A model generated the notes under the pieces. It made no database searches. It saw only the letters and a list, made by a program, of their open reading frames with translations, and was not told the DNA's origin. From Adiantum capillus-veneris (Eukaryota > Streptophyta > Polypodiopsida > Polypodiales > Pteridaceae), in the NCBI GenBank assembly GCA_014529385.2, contig CM043950.1:73975935-74035934 (forward strand): a DNA stretch of 60,000 nt, given 5' to 3'. Shown one piece after another: positions 10,500 through 20,880 of the stretch. The position numbers were made by a program, and so were the translations under genes. Every line of letters begins with the position of its first letter. Position 1 is the stretch's first letter.

Positions 10500-12907
10500 G
10501 GAAGAACCCGACTTGGAGTATGCTTTTACTATGTGGTTCGACGGAGCCTATCGAAGGGTAGTACAGAAGGTAGGAGGAGAAATGGTGATGCACGATCCAC
10601 ATGGAAAAGCAAAGTTGTTGGAGAGGGGGAATAGGGAACACACCTAGCACACAAAATATTTGCCTCTCTATAGCCCAGGGATTCCACAAGACCCCTAACC
10701 TCTCAAATAACACCTTCAAACTGGCCTCCAAATTGGCTAATTTGCACTAACACTCCACTTTAGCATACAAAACAACTACCTCACACCTTGCAAAAACATC
10801 CACGGCACAAATGCACCCACACTGCTCAACTCACCCTTTTTGACTCACAAAACACTCCTAATCTGCCCTCTCAGTAGCACCTTTCGAGCTTCAGGCAACA
10901 AACCCTCTGCAAGCAATGGCCAACACACGAAGAGCGAGAGAAAAGGAGGGGATGGGGAGAAGCAACACAAGAGATTGGGGTAAAACGAGTGGTCTTATTG
11001 CATAGGGAGTAGTACAATCAATGTATGCAGCTTCAATGGCTAGCTTAACACACAAGCTTCAAGGTTCCCCTCACACACACAGGCAAGGAAGCCACCTGGT
11101 CCAAAGACCCTCAAATTTTCACATTTACAACCTTTTATAGGGGTGTGCCTAGGAATCCCAAAAAAGAAAAATGGGGTGAGCTTCCATGTCGTGCACTTCA
11201 TTTGGAGCTCTATTTAGAATTGGTTTGCATTGCCACCACTTGGCATATGTTCTTTTTGGACACACTTGCATGCTACACTTCTTGTCCACCTGATTTGGCT
11301 GCCCGGCCTTCCTCCTCTTGGCCTTTGAGTGCCCTTAGCCTTGATCTTTAACCGCCCTTGCCGGCACCTTCTTTGCAGTGGGACCCCTCCCTTGTCGAGG
11401 CTATAGAGATGTCGCTATTGGGGGGGGCCTTCTCCTCAAAATTATTTTTCCCTTTGCGGCGCGAGCACACCCTCTTACTCCCTGCCACGTCATCATCGAA
11501 CTGCCACCCACGCAATTGCCTGAGGGCACGCCACTTCCCTTCACCACCGAATCGCGCCAAAACCGCCACCATGTCCGCCACTGCAACGCCCAGCGCTCGC
11601 GCGCCATAGCCATGGGAGGATAGCTCCCCTCTCTCCCCCCTTGTATGCTAATGAGGAGCCACACTCCGCTATATGTACCGCGACATCCTCTGTGTTGACT
11701 GTGCGTGTGGGATAAGTACTGGCCACGTGGCAGCTTCACAGAGCTCCTGCCTCAAGGCCTTCAAAAACAAAAAAACCCCATTATTTTTTTGAAAATAACC
11801 TTTTGTCTTCCCCCAACTTTTCCTGCTTGCCAACTGACCCCTGATGGTCCATTTGCAGAGATGTCAAACCCGGAAAAAACCTCATTGAATCGACTCCACC
11901 TTCCTCCAACTTCTCCTCACTTCATGACTCTCCTAGCCCTCCAATCGAGGCCGCCAAAACCCGTTCAAATCATCTGCCACATCAACTCCGGACAAAGACA
12001 CCCAATATTCCGACTTCCATACCTTCTTGCTACGGACTCCGTTTGGCATGCAGTCACTTCGAGTTAGCTCCTTATGCTGCATACCCTACTGTAGAACTTC
12101 GTTGAGGCTCAAAAGATGCCAGATAGAACATTCTCCAATGCGGCCAAGTGGGCTCAGACTCGGCCCCTGGAAAAACTTCAAATGATCATATCTTGCAAAC
12201 CATGGCTCCGATCCGCAATCCGAAAAGACGGGTAGGCTCCATGAATTGAGCTCTACACATTTATACCTTGATTTACAGTTGGATAACCTGTACCCTGTTG
12301 CCCTGTCCGGTGAGAATCTGCAAACCATTAAAACTTCAACCTTCAATAACTTGGGCTCCGTAGCTCGGTTTGATGAGCCGTCTAGACCTGCTCCTTCAGC
12401 ACTTCAAGCTCTTCATTCTTGGACCCAAAGGCTGCACTTTTCATCTTCTTCACGTGCTACCCCAATTAGCCCCTTACGGAGCCTTCCATGGCCTATAAGC
12501 AGCATCATGCATACACTTCCGCTGCTACCTATCATCCCATGATTTTCCTGGCTGCTCCATCCCTTTTCCATGCTTCTGTTTGCCTACATATATCTTCCCA
12601 TGCCACCTTCTACAGTCGACACACTTTGGCTGCACCAGAGTATGATCTATAAGATGTCCACACTAAATATGAGGCGGAGTATCTCACTCTGCATTTGGGT
12701 CTTAAGCAGTGTATAGAGTTTGGCATTTCAAGGTTGATAGTGAAGGGAGATGCATTGCTAGGCCAATGGCAGGTAAAGCGCGATCCTTTGAAGCATTGGT
12801 TCTTTTCTATCAAAAGGATGTTGAAGTCTTTTGAGGAGGTCCAATTCAAGCATGTGAGAAGAGAGCAGAATGAAGAGGCGGATCAGTTAGCTAGCAACAG
12901 AGTATAG
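10500..12907 (+). pseudogene. Element B second (archaeal-type) RNase H, split by a solo LTR
   Basis: The first part (10500-10618) reads YAFTMWFDGAYR, the first catalytic Asp strand of an archaeal/plant-type RNase H, then MVMHDPHGKAKLL. The second part (about 12627-12907) resumes with KYEAEYLTLHLGLKQCIEFG, then LIVKGDALLGQWQ and HVRREQNEEADQLA, matching the Glu, second Asp and final Asp strands. The 2 kb between them is an antisense solo LTR. A second RNase H between RNase H and integrase is known for plant Tat-lineage Ty3 elements. This is the clearest lineage marker in the window. Confidence 0.8.
10619..12620 (-). repeat. Antisense solo LTR of a B-related subfamily
   Basis: The left end, TGGAGAGGGGGAAT followed by CCTCTCTATAGCCCAGGG, is the reverse complement of the end of LTR B. 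Further in, the reversed TATA box lies at 11133-11139, and AATAGCGACATCTCTATAG is found reversed near 11402-11420, both in LTR B order. Overall similarity is patchy, so this is a diverged subfamily member. No internal coding is present, so it is a solo LTR left by LTR-LTR recombination. The right end is uncertain. Candidate 5-base flanks (GTTGT left, GTCGA right) are imperfect. Confidence 0.75.
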
Positions 12908-13837
12908 GTGAATGTTGCAGGTCTATATGTGGCCCCAGCCACTTACACAGGTAGGGAGACTCTTAAGGAGATTGAAGGTTTTTTTAGTACAGGGCAGTGT
13001 TCAAAGGGTTTGTCCAAGCTACAAAAGAGAAGAGTGGTGCAAAAGGCCCGCAAATTCACACTGGTAGGTGAGGATCTTATGAACTATGGGCGTGACGGAG
13101 TGCTTAGAAGGGTGTTGTACAAAGAGGAGATAGGAATGGTGTTGGAGCAATGCCACAAAGAAAGTGGGCATCACGGCAAAGACCAGGTTCTGTTTTGAGT
13201 GCTTAGAGCAGGTTTTTGGTGGCCTTCCATTGTGAAGGACGTACATTACTGGTGCAAAACGTGTCACGAGTGTCAGACTATAGGTGAAAGACGACTGGTA
13301 GAAAAATCACACGGCGCCATCATCGCACAAAGTGCTTTCGAGAAGTGGGGCCTGGATGCCCTAGGCCCTCTCCCAAAGTCTACAAGCGGTAAGAAGTACG
13401 TGGTGGTAGCCATTGACTACCTTACAACGTGGGTCGAGGCCAAAGCAGTGAAGGAAGTAAATGCTAATGTGGTGGCTCAGTTTGTGTTTGATAACATATG
13501 TTTCCGTTTTGGTGTTCCATGGGTGTTAGTTTCTGATAGGGGTCAGGGGTTTAGAGGAAATCTCATGAGTGTATTAGTGGAGAAGTTAAAGATGCAGCAT
13601 TGTTTTTCCTCACCCTATCACCCCCAATGCAATGGTCTAGTCGAAAGTGCTAATGGTCAAATTGTCAAGATGTTAACAAAGTACGTGTATAAGCAGGAAG
13701 CTGAGTGGGAAGAAAACCTAGAGAAGTGTCTGTGGGCGTATAGAACATCTTATAAGGTGGCTACAAACTTCACTCCATTCGAGCTAGTCTATGGTAAGGA
13801 GTCTATGTTGCGAGTGCATGCACAGCTAGGTGCTTAG
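12908..13837 (+). pseudogene. Element B integrase, zinc-binding and catalytic core
   Basis: One reading frame runs from 12695 to 14122, interrupted only by stops (TAG at 12905, TGA at 13196, TAG at 13835). The zinc-binding HHCC region is HKESGHHG...CKTCHECQ, spanning the TGA. The catalytic core has all three acidic residues: WGLDALGPLP, VSDRGQGF and CNGLVESANGQ. WAYRTSYKVATNFTPFELVYG is the standard end of the core. The protein would insert element DNA into chromosomes. This is the best-kept domain of element B, yet three stops block it. Confidence 0.88.
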
Positions 13838-13843
13838 AAGGGT

Positions 13844-14122
13844 ATGTGGCGTGTCAATGCCATCCAACAAGGAGTTCTACAGGATCGGATAGCTAGTTTG
13901 GAGGCTTTGCAGATGCACAGAGAGGTAGCAGCAGCAAACTACTATGTGAAGCAGAGGGAGAAGCGGGTTTCCAAGTTCAATCAGAACCTGCCAGACAAGA
14001 AGATAGAGGAGGGAGACCTAGTCATGCAGTATGAAAGCTACCTGGATTTCACATTCCAGAAGAAGTTCAAGAAGAAATGGACGAGTCTAGACGGCTCGTC
14101 AAACGAAGCCCCAGTGCTCTAA
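13844..14122 (+). pseudogene. Element B integrase C-terminal region
   Basis: A 92-residue ORF in the same frame as the core begins MWRVNAIQQGVLQDRI and contains REKRVSKFNQNLPDKKIEEGDLVM, the usual start of the integrase C-terminal DNA-binding domain. It ends at 14122. No chromodomain follows, consistent with a non-chromodomain lineage. Confidence 0.7.
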
Positions 14123-14424
14123 GATATTGTAGTTTAAAGGAAGAGTGTGTAGCTGATCCCCGACCGACAGGGCAGTTGGGGACAGGTGGCCCGGGATCAT
14201 GTTAGTATATACATTATTAGTGCTCGAGTTACGGAGCACGCCTGTCTTTTTGGAAAGCAAATCAAAGCTCTGGATAGCAAGTTAAGGTCAGTTGAATTTT
14301 TTTTGGGGGTCGGGTCTTAGCTCACTTGACCGCATCGATAGATGTGCCATCTGACATCTTTTGGGCCTCGCCAAAGTTTTTGGTGAGGGTGTGCACTATG
14401 TGGAGCTAGTCGTAGTCGACAGCA
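14123..14424 (+). other. Element B 3' noncoding region
   Basis: Noncoding sequence between integrase and the shared LTR block. A G-rich tract near 14174-14196, followed by TGTTAG at 14201, could be the polypurine tract and true start of the 3' LTR. If so, the 5' LTR lacks the matching 220 bases. The bases just before 14425 are not purine-rich, which favours this reading but does not prove it. Confidence 0.4.
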
Positions 14425-15455
14425 TGTGAATCTCAAGTCCGAGCGGGGAGAAGTGATCAATCAAAATCGGCAATGGATAGTGCAAGCGCAGCTGTAGATA
14501 ATTTTCCCATTTTTGGCCGCCTCAAATAGCGAGCTCAGAAAAGTCCAAAAGTAATGGGGTATGCACGGCCTGGGGCTGACCTAATGATGATCCGATCCCG
14601 CTTGACGATATGAAATTCCGACTATATCGCAAATTATAGAGACCGGGTGAAGAGAGGCAGAAAAGGGTTTTTATTTAATGGAAGTGGTGATTTTTTTGTA
14701 TTAAAAAAATCCTTGGAGGCCGTTGGAGGGGGGGGGGGGCACAGAGCTATATCACCTGAGCCATGAGCCCCCAAATGAACACACACAAGAGAGAGAGAGA
14801 GAGGGATGCTCTCCCTCGCGTTGGCCATGGCGCAAGCGCAAAGGGTGCTGCGCAGGGCAAAAAAGCGGTGTTTTTTGGGCCGAGCGGGGCGGCGCACTAG
14901 CGCGCGCCCGCAGGTGAGTGGAGATCAACGATTGGGCGGTGATGACATGGCAAGGCCACTGAAGAGGAGGTCGTTCCCGAGGGACATAGGCCCTCCTTTT
15001 TGAAGGAAAGAGGGAGAAGGCATTAGCGACATTGCTAATGCCCCCCCTCCTCAGTGCATAGTTAAGGGGTGCTTCTCGCTGATTTGAGGAGAGGCCCCAA
15101 GTTGGCCGGGGAATCAGGTGCAAAAGAGGAGGGTCCCATGCCACGGGCATTAGGAAAAGAGAAAGGAGGGGAGTGAGCCAAGAGGCTGCCAAGTGGGCAA
15201 AGAAAAATCAAGGGCAAAGTGAAGGCCAAATGGACCAAAGAGCAAGGGCCAGCATGAGACAAGCCAAGGCAAGAGCAAAGGTAAGGCTGGGCCAAGTGAA
15301 AAGAGGGAGCGAAGGAGGAGTCGGATAAAGAGAGGGAGAGAGTCAAATTCAAGCCAATAGAGCAGTGCAAGGTTGAGACCACAAAGGGGTAAAAAAATGA
15401 AACATAAAAATTAAAAAATGGAAGAAGCCAAGGGTCAATAACGACATCTCTAATG

Positions 15456-15489
<34 letters not shown>

Positions 15490-16142
15490 AGAGAAAAAGA
15501 GAGCAGATAGAGCAAGGCGGTGCCCCCTTTCCCAAAAAATGCCAACTCAAGGTGCCAAGTGGACGAATTAAAATGTAAATTCCCAAATAAAAGGCCCCCC
15601 TATAAAAGTAAAAAATGGATCAAATGAAGGGGCCTTTTTCTTGGCTTTTTGTATGCCGTTTGAAGCCTGCAAAGTGGAGTTGTCTAGCAAGCTAGCCCCT
15701 TTGTAAATTTTGCTTGAAAATGAACATGGTGATGGTAGTGCAAGCCCGTGTATATGTTTTTTGAAGTGCAATCAAGCCACAGTTACCTCCCATGCTGTTG
15801 TTTCCCGTTCCCCCCTTCTCTTTCTCCTGCTCTCATGGTTCTGCTCAGTGCTGGTTGTGTGGATGTGTGTGCCCCCCCGGACCAATGGTGTTTTGTGTGA
15901 GAGAGTCAGACTAAGTGGCTGTGTGTGTGTGTAAGGGTGGAGACAGGCAATGGTAGTAGGAGTGCCTTGTGTGGTGGATTTGTGGAGTGTGTGAGTAGTG
16001 GCAATTGAGCAAGCGGTGGTGTGCTAGTGCAAAGTGTTTCTTTGAAGGTGTTTTCTGAGAGGATAGGGGTGTTGTGGATACCCTGAGCTATAGAGAGGCC
16101 TTTGTGTTGGTGTCAAGAGTGTTCCCCCATTCCCCCTCTCCA
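14425..16142 (+). repeat. 3' LTR of element B
   Basis: Collinear with 5341-7083, ending at the same CTCTCCA. It contains a run of 29 C at 15459-15487, a perfect 9-bp-arm hairpin at 15019-15042 and TATAAAA at 15601-15607. The two LTRs differ by many substitutions and indels, indicating an old insertion. The flanking sequence after 16142 is unrelated to the primer-site region. Confidence 0.85.
15459..15487 (+). repeat. Poly-C tract in LTR B
   Basis: Twenty-nine consecutive C directly after AATGCTG. The 5' LTR has only a short C run at the matching place, so the tract expanded in this copy. Another long C run, about 18 bases, is at 41490-41507 in element E. Confidence 0.9.
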
Positions 16143-16829
16143 ACATGTCAAAGCCTTAAAGAAGGGGGGCAACTTGCAGATGTCGACCGAGGGGCCTAAA
16201 CCCTAAGAAGCACAAGTAACAGAAGAAGAAGTCCTACCAACTTATGGGGATCCCATTCGATGGGGCTTCAAGTGCCAGATTTTCAAAAATCACGCTAGCC
16301 AATGACGTGGCATGCTGTACAGATTTCCTCATTTTGTGTTGGCTGATGACATGGCAGGCTGTATGGATTGCGTGATTTACACTAACAGCTTTTGGCATTG
16401 CTTTTTGAACCAAAAGGTTTTGAGTTTTGAAGGCTTTTTTGTGTAATTGCTTTTCAGGCCAAGGGACTTTAAATATGAGGTTAGGGCTCATTCTATGGAA
16501 TGCTTCCTGGAGAAGATGCAGAGTCTTGAGTATCAGCTTGTACTGTGTTGATGCAATATAGAGAAATACCAAAAGGGGCGCCAAGGTTTGGGGCCAATAC
16601 TCTCTGGGGTGGAATTCTGCCACTCCGTGTCGCGTGTCATTTCTCTCTCTCAATTCAGTTGTTATTGAAGTGCTAAAAGACTGTTCAGTCTGTTCTTTTC
16701 TGTTGGCACGTGGTTCCCGTCTTGTGACAACGGAGGCAATCTATCCATGCTGAAACCATATAACTCAAACCATGACGTCATCTACCCATACTAGCATGTT
16801 GTAACCACCTAAAGTGCTAGTTGTCGGGA
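16143..16829. other. Unassigned stretch between element B and the LINE remnant
   Basis: A near-repeat of AATGACGTGGCATGCTGTA and GATGACATGGCAGGCTGTA lies at about 16299-16361. The stretch ACTTTAAATATGAGG near 16467 followed by CT-rich sequence is LTR-like, but no second copy is seen. The minus ORF 16653-16234 has no recognised domain. Confidence 0.35.
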
Positions 16830-17660
16830 TGAATCGAGGGCTAAAAAATACATATCTGTCTCTAGGGAGGTTCCATAAACCATGCATGAAGAATACTGAT
16901 CTAGTAAGTGCCTCGACCACGAGAGGGGGGGTTGTTAGGTTGCCTCTAATAACCTCATGTTGAACTCAGACCAAATCATTAAAGAGATCATAGAGACTAA
17001 AGGCTTCTCCATACACCTCGATCCATCAGTGCTACCAGATCTGCAATGGTGGTCCACTAAGGGCCCCCATATTTGACTCCGTAAAGCATAGTTGAAGCCA
17101 CTAGAGTGCCAAAAATCAAGAGCTTTGTTCAAGGTTCCTGAAACTGAACTTGCGAAAACTTTTGTCCTCCTAAGGTTGCATAAGATCTCGTTAGTCTAGT
17201 CTCTGCTGCTCTCCTTAATGAAAACACCGATCCACTAAGGAATACCCTAGTGCATATTCCTCTGAATACTGACCTGTATAGAGTCATGATCCACCAAATC
17301 AACTCTGTGGGTACGTCTATCTCCTGCAGTCTGAGCAACAATCTTGCTCTAGGTATTGTATCAAAGGCTTTGTAGAAATCCACAAGGAAACAATAGAAAT
17401 ATCTCCCATATAATACCCCATCCTCAACAATGGCTCCAAGTGTCAGGATATGATTAAGGATCTACTCAACTTCTCCTCAAACCCGTACACCATCTCTCTG
17501 TCTATCTACTCAACTGCTACTCAAGGATGGATGCCTTCAACCATGCTAATGTGTGTCCAATCATGATAGTGCGGTGGCTCCTAGGTTCCATGGGGTCTTT
17601 TGATTTAATGATAGGTATCAGGTAGATCCTCACACATGGTATGGTTGAACATCACTGCTA
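16830..17660 (-). pseudogene. LINE (non-LTR) reverse transcriptase remnant
   Basis: Minus-strand translation gives YLIPIIKSKDPMEP, RTIMIGHTLAWLKASILE, ILTLGAIVEDG, VDFYKAFDTIPRARLLLRLQ and LIWWIMTLYRSV. These are, in order, conserved blocks of LINE reverse transcriptase; the 'DFxKAFDT-PR' block carries the first catalytic aspartate. Frameshifts and stops separate them (the longest ORF is 17383-17129). Downstream LIFGTLVASTMLYGV and GPLVDHHCRSGS resemble the region after the RT core. The YADD block is not seen. 5'-truncated, dead remnants are the usual fate of LINEs. The plus-strand element C LTR begins right at its 5' side. Confidence 0.75.
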
Positions 17661-17661
17661 G

Positions 17662-18268
17662 TGTAGCAGGTCTAAAGTGTGATTGGCGTGGACAAACAAT
17701 TAGTCATAGTTGGCTAGGTTTCACATAACACGGACTCTCTTGTCGGTCGATGACACGTGGCAGGGATATGGCAGTGGTCTAGTGGACCCTGTGGCCAGTG
17801 TACCACCACCATAGTTCAGAGATATGCTTAGCTAGAATAGATATTGATGAGATGTTGCTGGTTCTCTATGGTTGTATATATCCGCAGCTTTTTGGGGTTT
17901 TTATTTACCTGTGGTATTGTTTTAGGTCCAGCCTTGAGTTTTGAGTCTAGAGTTTTGCATGCCACTGTCACTCTCCTTGCACATTGGAGCGTCGACACCC
18001 CCATTGTACCTTGAGTCTTGAGCTTAGAGTTGTGTGTGCTGCCTGCTAGAGTTGTATGGTTCTTTCAGCTTCTTGAGTTCCATAGAGTTGAGTCTGTAAT
18101 TGTGTTTTGTTTTGTGTCGTATTGCGTTTTGAGTCATATTTTTCTTCTATGTTTGTGTCATAATCCTGTGTGATGTTTCTTCTATTGGAGTGAGGTTTCA
18201 TGCATACTGCAGTGAGGAACACCCACTCTAGAGAGCACGAAACCTTTTCCTCGCTACAGGTGCCCTCA
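17662..18268 (+). repeat. 5' LTR of element C (single copy seen)
   Basis: The right edge is set by the primer site just after CCCTCA (18268). The left edge is set by the end of LINE coding and a TGTAGCAGG start. A TATA-like box (17875-17880) and repeated TTGAGTCTAGAG/TTGAGTCTTGAG motifs in the R/U5 part are typical. Without a second copy the left boundary could be off by tens of bases (TGTGATTGGC at 17678 is an alternative). Confidence 0.6.
17875..17880 (+). promoter_or_regulatory. TATA-like box of LTR C
   Basis: TATATA (in GTTGTATATATCCGC), about 390 bases before the LTR end. The role is inferred from position. Confidence 0.35.
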
Positions 18269-18272
18269 TTTT

Positions 18273-18290
18273 TGGCACGCCTGGTGGGAC
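18273..18290 (+). other. Primer-binding site of element C
   Basis: TGGCACGCCTGGTGGGAC. Very similar sites occur next to LTRs of many plant Ty3 elements. It begins four bases after the LTR end. Confidence 0.75.
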
Positions 18291-18851
18291 CTCAACTAAA
18301 GCTTCACTCTACTGTTCCCAGAGGTCGAGGAGCTAGCTCGCTTAAGCTCTCGCCTGTGTTGGTCCAGCTTGGTCTGTCCAGCTCAATAATAAACCGGCAA
18401 GTCTAGTCACTCGTCTTGGCTCGTCTTGGGTCTAAGTCTCTTGTCCTCATCTAGTCCCCTCTCATCTAGGTCTAGCCAGTGTAGGCTGGCTCTAGTCCTC
18501 TCTCCTCTACGTCTAGCCAGAGTAGACTCGGTCTAGTCCTCTCTCGCCCAGGAGGTCCAGTCACTCTAGTCCAGGAGGTCTAGTAACCCGCCCTCGTCTA
18601 GTGGAGTCTGGTGCAGTAAGTGAAGGTCTTCGTGCTCAAGGCCGCTTTGGTGGGCTTGTGGTTACCGCATCACACATACAAGGCAATCAAAAGAGAAACA
18701 GAGCCCACTACTAAGTCCCTTGAAGTACTACCATAGTAAGCGTCAACCCTTCATGCCAAGAAGAAGTTCACCAGCCCCATTACCACTACTTTCTCCCTCA
18801 ACCAGTTCAACACTTCCCCAATCCCCCCCATCAATAAACTTATGACCCACT
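18291..18851 (+). other. Element C leader
   Basis: Noncoding between primer site and gag. GTCTAGCCAG recurs at 18470 and 18511 (period 41), within degenerate repeats of CTAGTCCTCTCT from about 18400 to 18600. No gene seen. Confidence 0.5.
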
Positions 18852-19561
18852 GTGTTACAACAAGCTTCGGTGCAACAAGCTCCTCCACAGACAACCATGG
18901 AAGAGCTCACAAGTCTTCTAGCTAAGGTGAATATTAAGTTTCCGGCTTTCAAAGGTCTCTCCACAAAGGATGCTGACGGCCATGCCAAGAAGGTTGTTTC
19001 TCTCTGCATAGGTCATGGACTCATCCAAGAAGATGCCTACTTAGTACTCTTCCCATCTACCTTGGATGGATTAGTAGACAAGCGGTACAGTCACTTTGCA
19101 AAGAACCACTTTACTACTTGGGCTACATCAAGACAACAATTTTGTGAAGCTTTTAGACCAAGAGATTTCCAAGAAAAGGTTCTGGATGAGTTGGCCAATT
19201 TGCTCCTTCAGCCCAAAGAAACTTTTGTAGAACTCATTACCCGAACAAAGTCTCTGGTCTCCAAGACTCCTCAACCACTATGTGAGTTCATGGTCAAGGA
19301 ATGGGTAGAGAAGGCTCTTCCAAAGACTTCTCAGTAAAAATTGAGAGAGAATCTCCAACCGGATGCCAGCTTGTTGGAGGAGTTTGTCGAGGCTGCTACT
19401 AGGATTGAGGGGGCAAGGAAGCTGTTTACCGACTCTTCTCAGGTAGAGTCTGCCTCTGTACTCTTGGAGATTCTATCTTACCCTTTGACTTGTCTACGCA
19501 GGGAAATTGAAGCCCTAAAACTACACGGTCACTCAATATCTGTACCTGGGTGCAAGGCCTA
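18852..19561 (+). pseudogene. Element C gag, one stop
   Basis: The 161-residue ORF 18852-19337 begins just before MEELTSLLAKVNIKFPAFKG. It contains WATSRQQFCEAFRPRDFQEK and LLLQPKETFVELITRTKSLV, matching the capsid ('retrotransposon gag') pattern of plant Ty3 elements: a W...F..F...L..L.Q....F..... arrangement. A TAA at 19335 stops it. Gag-like sequence resumes at 19341 (ASLLEEFVEAATRIEGARK) and ends near 19561. No zinc knuckle is visible. The start could be the ATG at 18852 or the internal Met of MEELTS. Confidence 0.75.
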
Positions 19562-19599
19562 GTGGCGGGCACCTCCCCCTACATCCCTTAGATTTCCTA

Positions 19600-19975
19600 T
19601 CCAGCAACACCTCCCATCGATTACAAAAGTCCTCTTCTCACTGTATCCATTCTTGGGCATCAATTTTGCGGCATCATAGTCGATGGTGGTTCTGGGATCA
19701 TTTTGATGCCAGAGTTCATTATTTTGGCTTTAGGTTTGCAACCTACCCACCCTGCTCCATTCGCTGTTACATTGGCCGACCAGAGAACAGTCTATCCAGT
19801 GTCCATAGTAGACAAGGTGACTCTGAAGGTACAAGACTTCACCTTTAGCTTGGATTTTGAGGAGGTCGGTCTTCCCCACGTGGAGGGGGGATTTTCTTTG
19901 CTTATTGGTAGACCATGGTTGCACCATACTAAGACACTTCATGATTGGGGGAGAGACACCATGTGGATACATACT
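19600..19975 (+). pseudogene. Element C aspartic protease
   Basis: ILGHQFCGIIVDGGSGIILM holds the active-site loop as DGGSG. SLLIGRPWLHHTKTLHDWGRDTMWI gives the conserved 'LLGRPWL....HDW' end, about 90 residues later. The ORF 19703-20134 covers most of it. The frame upstream of 19703 is open but lacks a start, as expected for a polyprotein domain. Confidence 0.75.
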
Positions 19976-20467
19976 CCTCGCTCCCCCACGAAACCAACTC
20001 TACTCGAAGGAGGTATGGATCCCGTAGTTCATCACACGTGGTTGTCAGTACAGTCAACCCCGACCTCGAGTAGCCTACCAGACTTGAGGGGTCTGACAAA
20101 GACATGCTGCAGTGGTTGGAAGCTACCCCATTGATTCCGTGCTATGTGGTCTCTATTCAAGCCTCACTTGTGGATACACTCTCTCTCCCAAATCCTCAAA
20201 CTGACACTAGGGACCCAAGTCGTACAACAAAGATTTTGCCACTCCCATAAGCAAGTGTGTTAGTCCCTTATGACCATGATTCAAGTGTTCCTCTAATGGA
20301 AGTCTTCAGCCTTGGTGAACCTATAACACATCGTCGAAGGGTAAAGAAATCTCCTCTTCATGAGTTTGCCAACATTCCAACTCTTCCTTTAACATTTCCC
20401 GGGTCTGACGCACCGCCCACTCAACAGCACTCTGCTGCGTCCGAGGACTTTTTTCGACCTCAATGAA
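19976..20467 (+). other. Element C protease-RT linker
   Basis: Low-complexity, proline- and serine-rich reading (ORF 20257-20466 and neighbours) with a stop near 20250. No RT motif is found in any frame between here and the RNase H at 20480. Confidence 0.55.
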
Positions 20468-20479
20468 GCACAAATTCTA

Positions 20480-20880
20480 GTGGCTTCCGATTGGTCTCTT
20501 CCTTTTCATGTGCATGTTGATGCCAGACAACTGTCTGTGGGTGCTACGCTAACTCAGCCTAGTAAGGAGTACAACTTGGATCGCCCTGTTCACTATGCAA
20601 GTCGTCTGCTCACCAAAGCAGAGCGCAACTATAGCACCACGAAAAAAGAAAGTTTGGGTATTGTGTAAGCGTTACAAAAATTTTCCATTATTTATTAGGG
20701 TTCCACTTTACAATTATTACTGATCACCATGCCATAACCTATCTGCTTAATAAGCCGCAAGTTGCAGATCGCGTATATGGCGATGGCTACTCTTATTTTA
20801 AGAGTTTGATTTCGAAGTGGTACTCAGACCCAACAAACATCTTGTTCTTGCTGACCACCTCTCTCGCATTCACACAGGTG
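20480..20880 (+). pseudogene. Element C RNase H
   Basis: ASDWSLPFHVHVDARQLSVGATLTQ has the first catalytic Asp strand. RPVHYASRLLTKAERNYSTTKKESLGIV carries the Glu region, followed by a stop at 20666. FTIITDHHAITYLLNKPQV has the second Asp (TDHHA). After a frame change, LRPNKHLVLADHLSRIHTGEE has the final Asp region. All four catalytic acidic positions appear to survive, in separate frames. The first residues follow almost directly on the linker with no RT before them. Confidence 0.82.

Larger units (their letters stand above)
5341..16142 (+). mobile_element. Element B: Tat-like Ty3 LTR retrotransposon, decayed
   Basis: Two LTRs of about 1.7 kb in direct orientation flank a primer site and, in order, gag with zinc knuckle, protease, reverse transcriptase, RNase H, a second (archaeal-type) RNase H and integrase. 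Integrase after RNase H marks the Ty3 superfamily. The extra archaeal-type RNase H is known from the plant Tat lineage. Many stops and frameshifts, visibly diverged LTRs and an antisense solo LTR in the coding region show an old, dead copy. Five-base flanks (TTGAA left, ACATG right) do not match, so ends may be a few bases off or the 5' LTR truncated. Confidence 0.85.

Noticed and set aside
14425-14429. Clean target-site duplication for element B
   Set aside because: The five bases outside the two LTRs do not match, so I claim none.
15062-15586. 174-codon minus-strand ORF with a glycine run
   Set aside because: The glycines are the antisense of the poly-C tract in LTR B.
16234-16653. 139-codon minus-strand ORF beside element B
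   Set aside because: No recognisable domain; the sequence looks LTR-like on the other strand.
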